A DNA stretch of 64,000 nt from Acephala macrosclerotiorum (taxonomy: Eukaryota; Ascomycota; Leotiomycetes; Helotiales; Mollisiaceae). Within the stretch, counting starts at the first letter, position 1, and each line of letters starts with the position of its first letter. The stretch spans positions 1-64,000 of the forward strand of contig MU119284.1 of the NCBI GenBank assembly GCA_014904845.1, written 5' to 3'. Position numbers and translations under genes: made by a program. The notes beneath the pieces were generated by a model. That model searched no databases. It saw only the letters and a program-made list of their open reading frames with translations, and was not told the DNA's origin. This document shows, in pieces, positions 58,106 to 64,000 of this stretch.

Positions 58106-58917
58106 AGCTGTTTCCTTATATTGGACGATCCCTCGTTAGATAGAAAGATAGACACAATAGGATACACCATCATTGGATTAGCTCATACGAAGCTAGCCCT
58201 GTGATACGTATCCGCCGTGCTCTGTTCACGTGAACTTATTCGAATCCTACCTGTTTTCCAACACTTTGTACACTTGAGCTGAATGTTAGGAGATGGAATG
58301 ATACCCATTAACTCTGATGTATGAGTACGTCTTAACAATTCTCGAAACATCTACTTTAGAGGTAGCATCCTAAGATATAAGCGATCCTCGAGCACTCCAC
58401 AATTCCAATGGCAAATCGTTCTTGCAGAGAAATATACACATTTACGAAAACGAGCACCGAAGGTTGGTTCATCCAATTTCGTTGCTGTACTCGAAGATAT
58501 CCAAGACCACATAACCAGCCATCCCAAACAGCGTCCAAAATGGATACAGGAATCAGAACTTCTCACAGGTTACATCAAATATCCATACCAAGAACAAAAG
58601 AAAATACAAGCAAGCCAAAAATTATCCTTAGAGCACCGTTAAAACCTCATGGTTTACTGAATGGCCATGAGGAAAAAGGTATACTCCCGCCTGTCCGTTG
58701 ATGATGACACTTTCTACTACAACTGTCAAAACATTGAATCCAAAAAAAAAAAAAAAAAAGCGCTTCTCCCTTCCTCTACATACCATCTCAAGTATCTTTT
58801 CGGACCGTTTTTGCTGTTGTGTATGTCTGCAAATTACGTTAGCGGGGCACCGTCAACTTCTATCATGAGTAACTTGCTTCAGGACTCCAAATAGACATGC
58901 TCTTTTTGCACAAGCCG

Positions 58918-59111
58918 CAAGTTCATATCCTTTCCGCCCTTAGGCCACACACACATGTAATGTCGAGTTGCTTCGTAGCGTTGGTTGAAGTGTGTGACCC
59001 AAGGGTACTCCCCAGGTTATCTCTCAAACCCGAATTCATATCCCATCCGCCCTTAGACCACACACACTTGTTGCCGAGAAGTTTGAAGTGCGTAGCCCAA
59101 GGGTACTCCCC
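58918..59111. repeat. imperfect direct repeat, about 85 bases twice
   Basis: 58918-59012 and 59034-59111 share ATTCATATCC(C/T), CCGCCCTTAG(G/A)CCACACACAC and CCCAAGGGTACTCCCC in the same order. Confidence 0.8.
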
Positions 59112-59218
59112 TGTGGTCCGGCGTATAAAATGTTGCGAAAGGTCGACTTTTTTCGAGTTGGTGTTGCTGAAACGCCAGTTGGGCGATGTGTCAAAAATGT
59201 ACCAGTAATGTAAGTACC

Positions 59219-60628
59219 TTAGTCCTTGTACCAAGTGGTTTGATTATAGCTTCGATCATAGTCTGGGTCACAGCCTCGAGCAGCTGGTCTGTAGCTATCT
59301 AACTTTTCACCGCGTTGCCTTCCCCGCTTGGACTTCGCGAAGCCTGAGTTTTGAGGACGTGAAGAAGCGGGTGGCAGTGGCAGAAATTTATCTTTCTTCG
59401 GGGCTGCCGCAGCGTTGGCCCAGCTCCTTATTGTTGGGTTGGTAGTGGTTCGTGCTTGTTCGCCGGAAATTTGGATATTTCTTAGTCTTTGTTGAAGCTG
59501 TGGAAGCATATTTTGACCATTTCGTATGGTCTCGGCGCCATTTTGTTGCTGAGGTGAAGAGGGTGGTGTTGACATGGTGCTTGCCGAGCCGTTGTAGGTA
59601 AGAGAATTTGAAGAAGTTGGTGAGACTTTTCTGGATACGTCTGATGTGTCCTGAATTTCGATGTTGGCTGGGAAAGACGAATTATCCCACTCCTCGTCGT
59701 ATTTTCCTGGAACATATGCTCTTGAGCCTTCTTTAATAGTCTCCGTCGAGACCCATTTCGCGGGCTGAAGGTGAAGCTTTTCCATGAGGGTCAAGTAGCT
59801 TGTTTTTTCGAGTCGATTAAGCCAAAGGTGTGGGTTGAAAGGTATACATGATGCGAGCTTGACCTTGTACGCATGATTGTACTGAAACCAAGATGAATGA
59901 TCGAAAGATCCTCCTGGGTATTCTAGATAGATTGTGTTCGCGAGGTCGTTATCCACATAAATGCCCGCTCTCTCGCATGCATCTATTGTTCTGAAGAGAG
60001 GCATGGGATTCTTTCCTCCCTGCCAAGCATCCCGCTTGGTGGATATATGTTGAGGCTGTCAGCAAGAAACCAAAATATCCCTCGGACTTCGAAAAATCGT
60101 TTGATGGTCAAGATACTAGAATTGAATCGATTTTGATGACTTACTAAACTGACAAGAGCGCACGGCTGGTCATTTTCGTACCATATACGTAGAACAACGA
60201 GGGGACTATGGGTGCCGGAGTTAGTGATATGCACCAAGTACGTGGTCGCTTCTCAAAAAAGCCAGGAAGGAAGTGGATTTGAGTCGAAAAAAAGTCTTGA
60301 CTTACTGTTTGAAGAAGTCTTTGCCATGGGGAGTGGGGTCTCTGCACTGGGTATGTACACATTTGAATTGGCGTTGGTCGAGTGTGTTTTTGGGGTCGAA
60401 TTTGATGATGCTCCCAACGGCGACGTTTATCTTCTCGCATCCGATGTATGCATTGGGTTCGGCTTTTCTGAACCCATGCTCTGCATAACTATTCGGTCTA
60501 GGGTTGGCCTGCTTGTGTTGTGGAGCTGAATTGTCGAAGTAATTGCGTTCGTTATAATCGTTGGAGCTTCGTATTCCTTCTCGGACGAAGGGGACCGGCG
60601 AGTGTCGTCTCTTTTTAGTGTATGCCAT
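59219..60628 (-). CDS. hypothetical basic protein, at least three exons
   Basis: The minus strand opens MAYTKKRRHSPVPF at 60628 and reads to a donor at about 60306. A middle exon covers LVHITNSGTHSPLVVLRIWY (to a GTAAGT at about 60144) and the last exon runs to the stop at 59219, with an acceptor near TTGCTGACAG/CCTCAACATAT. The exon 1 to exon 2 junction (60240-60306) could not be put in frame with GT-AG signals and remains unresolved. The central region is globular (YVDNDLANTIYLEYPGGSFD, SSWFQYNHAYKV). The tail is Ser/Pro/Gln-rich, then basic (SKRGRQRGEK), suggesting a nucleic-acid-associated or nuclear protein. Function not recognised. Confidence 0.6.
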
Positions 60629-63600
60629 TTTGACAATACAAGTTGAAAATGAACAAGTTGGTGATTGGTTGCTTGGGTTGAATGATAGGTTCTCGTTCGT
60701 AGAGAATAGGCGTGTTGGGGAGTGTAGTCCTGCCTGATCCTTGTCGTCGAGAGCGAAATTTGTGCGATGCATGGGGGAAGAAGCAAGAGACGAAGCCATA
60801 GCAGATGCACAGATTAAATAGTGAGCATTATGACTCTCCAAATGCACTATGATAGTCTGTAGTGCGGTTACCAGAATATATTTCTTAGAGACAGACGTCA
60901 GCTGCATGCCTTTGGTTGGTGCAGTGGTGCCGAACCTGGTACTTGATGGGAACGCTTGCAATATATTTTTTAGTTGGGAGATAAGTTTCATTCGTCGCCT
61001 CTATTGTGGCATCTTGGTCCTACGAAACATCACATTGTGAGCAGCAGAGAGGCAGCTGCAGTACCTCAACTACCACAGTATCAAGCAGCGAACATATGCA
61101 GTACTGTAAAAACACCTCACTAAGGATCAATACGCATCAATCATACCCTATAGAAGATTTCAACCGGTTGGCTTGTGGTTTTGTTATTCTGTAGGCGTGT
61201 TGTTGGATATGGTAGAAATAGAGTTTACCCCTTTTTCGGTCCCAGTAAACGACACGCTAAGCGAAAAACTCAAAATGTTTCTAGAACATACAAAATACGC
61301 TGCACTAGAGAACTAAATCACGTTAGAATATTGTTTGAGCTTAATTGTGAGTCACCCTGGCGAGTGCATTATATCATGACTTTCCGAAAACCTCATGGAA
61401 TGGGAGGGCAGAACTTTCATACTCGTTCTTCAACACTCTGCCGAACCCAACCTCACTCGAACGGGCCTTCAACAAAGGGTTTGAACCTATCGCATATATA
61501 CCAGGAGGGATTAGATCAGTCGCGTATCCTCTGCATAATCGGAGACTCTCATCGCGCGCAAGGAAGGAGTACTTGGCCTGCTCTCCGAATAGGGAAGGAA
61601 CGAGCATCTGCCACGCGAAGGGGAAGTGCTGCATAACGTTTGAAGAATTGAGAGGGCAGGCGCGACGAGCCGCTCAGTGATGTCACAATCAGAACCATTA
61701 AATTAACTTCTGATAACCCAGTTCTTGTCAGGATATGCTGTGGAAACGACAGACCGTGTTTTTATACCTGACAAGAATACGAAGTTGGAGCGAGACGAGG
61801 ATTACGACTGGAAGAGGAAAGAACGTTGACAAAGATGTCGTTGCAATACATCTTGCAAACACGGAACGCTTCACAAGCCTTAAAAAATCACTGAAGAGTA
61901 TGATCATGTAAATTTTCTAGTGTCGGCCAGGACTTTGTAACCACGTTTGAGCAAGTTGATGTTACCTCCGAATCTCCGACCAATGACAGTGGATTATTTC
62001 AGAATATGGAATAACTGGAACTTCTGGAAGCCAGAGGACTTGAAGCATGATATCGTTGCTTTCGTATGTTGAAGAGCGCTGCGCGCAGAATGGTAGACAT
62101 GTCTGGCAGCAGCACACGGCAATGGGTGCGGAAGGCGACAAGTGATATAGAACTTTCAAACCAATCCAATAGCAGATCTTTAAGAATGTAGATGCATTGA
62201 ATTAGTGCGATCAGTAAGTGTCTTGGGGCAAAAATCGTTGAAATTATCCACTTCGGCAGGGGTCGCTAGCACCCACCCAACCAGGACTGCCATCGTCAAA
62301 AAGCTCGATTCAAGGGCATTTAAATAGATTAGGACAGAAGATTCTTTTAACGTGAATCGATCGAGCTTAGAACATGCATAAGCGTGGCGTGATAATTGAA
62401 GAAAAGCTGTGGTCACGTGAAAAGCGGAGCAACCCCTTTCCTCCTGGAATACACACAACCCAGCGTCGAGTCTCCTCAAGGAAAAGAAAAGCCCACAGCC
62501 TATACATGAGATAGATTGCAATATGATCGGATATCAATGCTGTTCCAGAGCGAAACGCCATTGTTGGGATGGCCGCCCAAAAGTGAATGTTCGAAAGTCT
62601 GAGTTAGACCGAAATCGGAACTCCCTTCAGTCCAAACGAAAATAGGACTGAGTCATTATTAGTCCTGCCAGATACAAAGCACTGCAGAAGTCCAGAGACT
62701 GGGTTGTTTCCTCGAACCACTTGCAACAGAAGACATAAATTCAAATAGAAAGGTTTCGAAGCTTCGCAGAAGCACAAAAGCATCTGCCAGAGCAGCGACA
62801 GACATCCGAATTCTCCAAGATGTTTGCCTCTCGATTCACCATCGTTGAGGTAACTTACTTCACCAGATCAGTACCTTGGGAGGCGTCTGCAGCTCGAGCG
62901 CCAAACAACTTCACCAAACCATGAGGCCGACACCCTTTCATCGTCAAGATTGTTATGTCCAGCTCCGGAAATACCATTGAACTAGAAAACTTCTGCAATG
63001 ATGGACCTTTTTATATCGCAGCGCAGCATATCTTCGGAGGACTTGTATACTATCTTCCAGAAAGGAGAAAAGGCTACCTCCTCAGAAGACCTACGGGCTG
63101 CGAAGATCTTCTGAGCCAGATTCTGCCACGAATAGCATCGAATGCTTTCAGTTAGGGTTATGGAATTCCAGGAAGAAAGTTGTATGAATTGGAAGTTGTG
63201 AACGTTGAGGTCGTATGGAAATGGTAGTGTGTGTCGCTTTGAAACTAGATGAAAAGTGAGTGGAGAGTGAATCGACGAGCCTTAGCGACATATCGGATGA
63301 ATCTGTTGTTTCGATCTTTAACAAAATCGAGGCGAGAGGCGAGAGGCGTGAGGGATGCTTTGAGAGTTGAATTTGAGCTGAAGGGACCGCAGCCGGGCTT
63401 GACGACGAGCAAGACCAGACGAGATCACGAAGGGTTTCCTTTTCTTTATAAAACATGAAGAATCCTGAAACACAATTCTTGTCGCATAAAACATTTCACA
63501 CCAAAGAATCCTAAATACGCGACGAAAACATGGACGAGAAAGAGAAACCATCGCCATCCAGGCTTCCAATCCGAGAGTCTCAAACCGACCACGAATCTAC

Positions 63601-64000
63601 CGCCGAAAGCTCAAGCACAAGCGCAAGCGCTAACTCAAACACATATTTCGTGTTCGTCGAAACGATCGGGGAATACGCTTCATCATGGGGTCCGAACGAA
63701 CCAAGGTATCATCGGGATTCATAAATGTCTGTCTAGCGGCCGTTATATAAGCTACCCGTACTACCTCAAACATCATCTTCGCTGTTAAGCTCAGGTAGCA
63801 GAGATGCGCGAATTCACGACGTGCTGAGGCCTCACCGAACAAATTTTAATGTGCATAGCGCATCCGGAGGACCGAGGCGGAGGAAAAGGTTGGGGAAAGA
63901 AGTTCCTCAGCGTGATATCAATGACGGTAATTTGGGTAGACGATAGAAAGGATCAGTGTATTAAATGATTAAATTAAATTAGATTAACTACTCTTAATCC
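60629..64000. other. 3.4 kb without a convincing gene
   Basis: Doubtful frames: 61374-61634 (minus, MQHFPFAWQMLVPSLFGEQ...), 62955-63155 (plus) and 63530-63724 (plus, MDEKEKPSPSRLPIRES..., Ser-rich then YFVFVETIGEYASSWG). None has a recognisable domain. The last may be a first exon of a gene continuing past the window. Confidence 0.4.

Larger units (their letters stand above)
57136..59218. other. 2 kb without a convincing gene
   Basis: Contains a GCGTTGCGTTGCGTTGC microrepeat (57382-57400), an A18 run (about 58742-58759), a perfect palindrome (58080-58105) and a direct repeat (58918-59111). No domain-bearing frame. Confidence 0.5.

Overview
The window is from a filamentous ascomycete, with a Leotiomycete-like feel although the class is an inference. 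The genes have short introns of 44-67 bases with GT...CTAAC/CTGAC...AG signals. The protein families are typical fungal ones: Zn(II)2Cys6 regulators, a TRI12-like MFS pump, a berberine-bridge-type oxidase, a NACHT-ankyrin NLR-like protein and a sterol aspartyl synthase. Several repeats show C-to-T decay of the kind left by repeat-induced point mutation (RIP). All exon boundaries were read by eye from splice signals and reading-frame continuity.

Layout. 1-5.1 kb: minus-strand Ty1/copia retrotransposon whose gag-pol is a single frame broken only by nonsense codons. 5.8-20.4 kb: a run of secondary-metabolism-type genes. These are an intact Zn2Cys6 regulator, a secreted FAD oxidase, an old-yellow-enzyme pseudogene, a second Zn2Cys6 regulator pseudogene, a short-chain dehydrogenase broken by one stop, and an intact MFS efflux pump. 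Three small inverted-repeat elements lie between the last two. 21.5-24.5 kb: another small inverted-repeat element and a Ser/Thr-rich single-pass membrane protein with ETTPVP repeats. 25.0-28.1 kb: two direct copies of a heavily decayed Tc1/mariner-like element. 28.8-29.8 kb: one good and one doubtful hypothetical gene, then about 3.9 kb with no convincing gene.

33.7-37.0 kb: a four-exon gene fusing an aspartyl-tRNA synthetase to a DUF2156 transferase domain, the architecture of ergosteryl-3beta-O-L-aspartate synthase (ErdS). 38.4 kb: a third, diverged member of a PIF/Harbinger-like MITE family. 39.3-42.4 kb: an NLR-like gene (alpha/beta-hydrolase, NACHT, ankyrin) whose near-identical ankyrin repeats meet an assembly gap of N. 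44.0-45.6 kb: an alpha/beta-hydrolase. 46.9-48.9 kb: a 2000-base AT-rich element with long terminal inverted repeats. 51.9-54.0 kb: a six-exon FAD aromatic monooxygenase. 54.0 kb: a MITE. 54.8-57.1 kb: two secreted proteins, one with a GPI-like tail and one with six cysteines. 59.2-60.6 kb: a hypothetical basic protein. The last 3.4 kb hold nothing convincing.

The most biologically notable items are the ErdS-type fusion with an alpha/beta-hydrolase 7 kb away, the NLR-like gene with homogenised repeats, the half-decayed regulator/oxidase/reductase/pump block, and the four or more distinct MITE families with readable target-site duplications. Two introns appear to use GC-AG borders.
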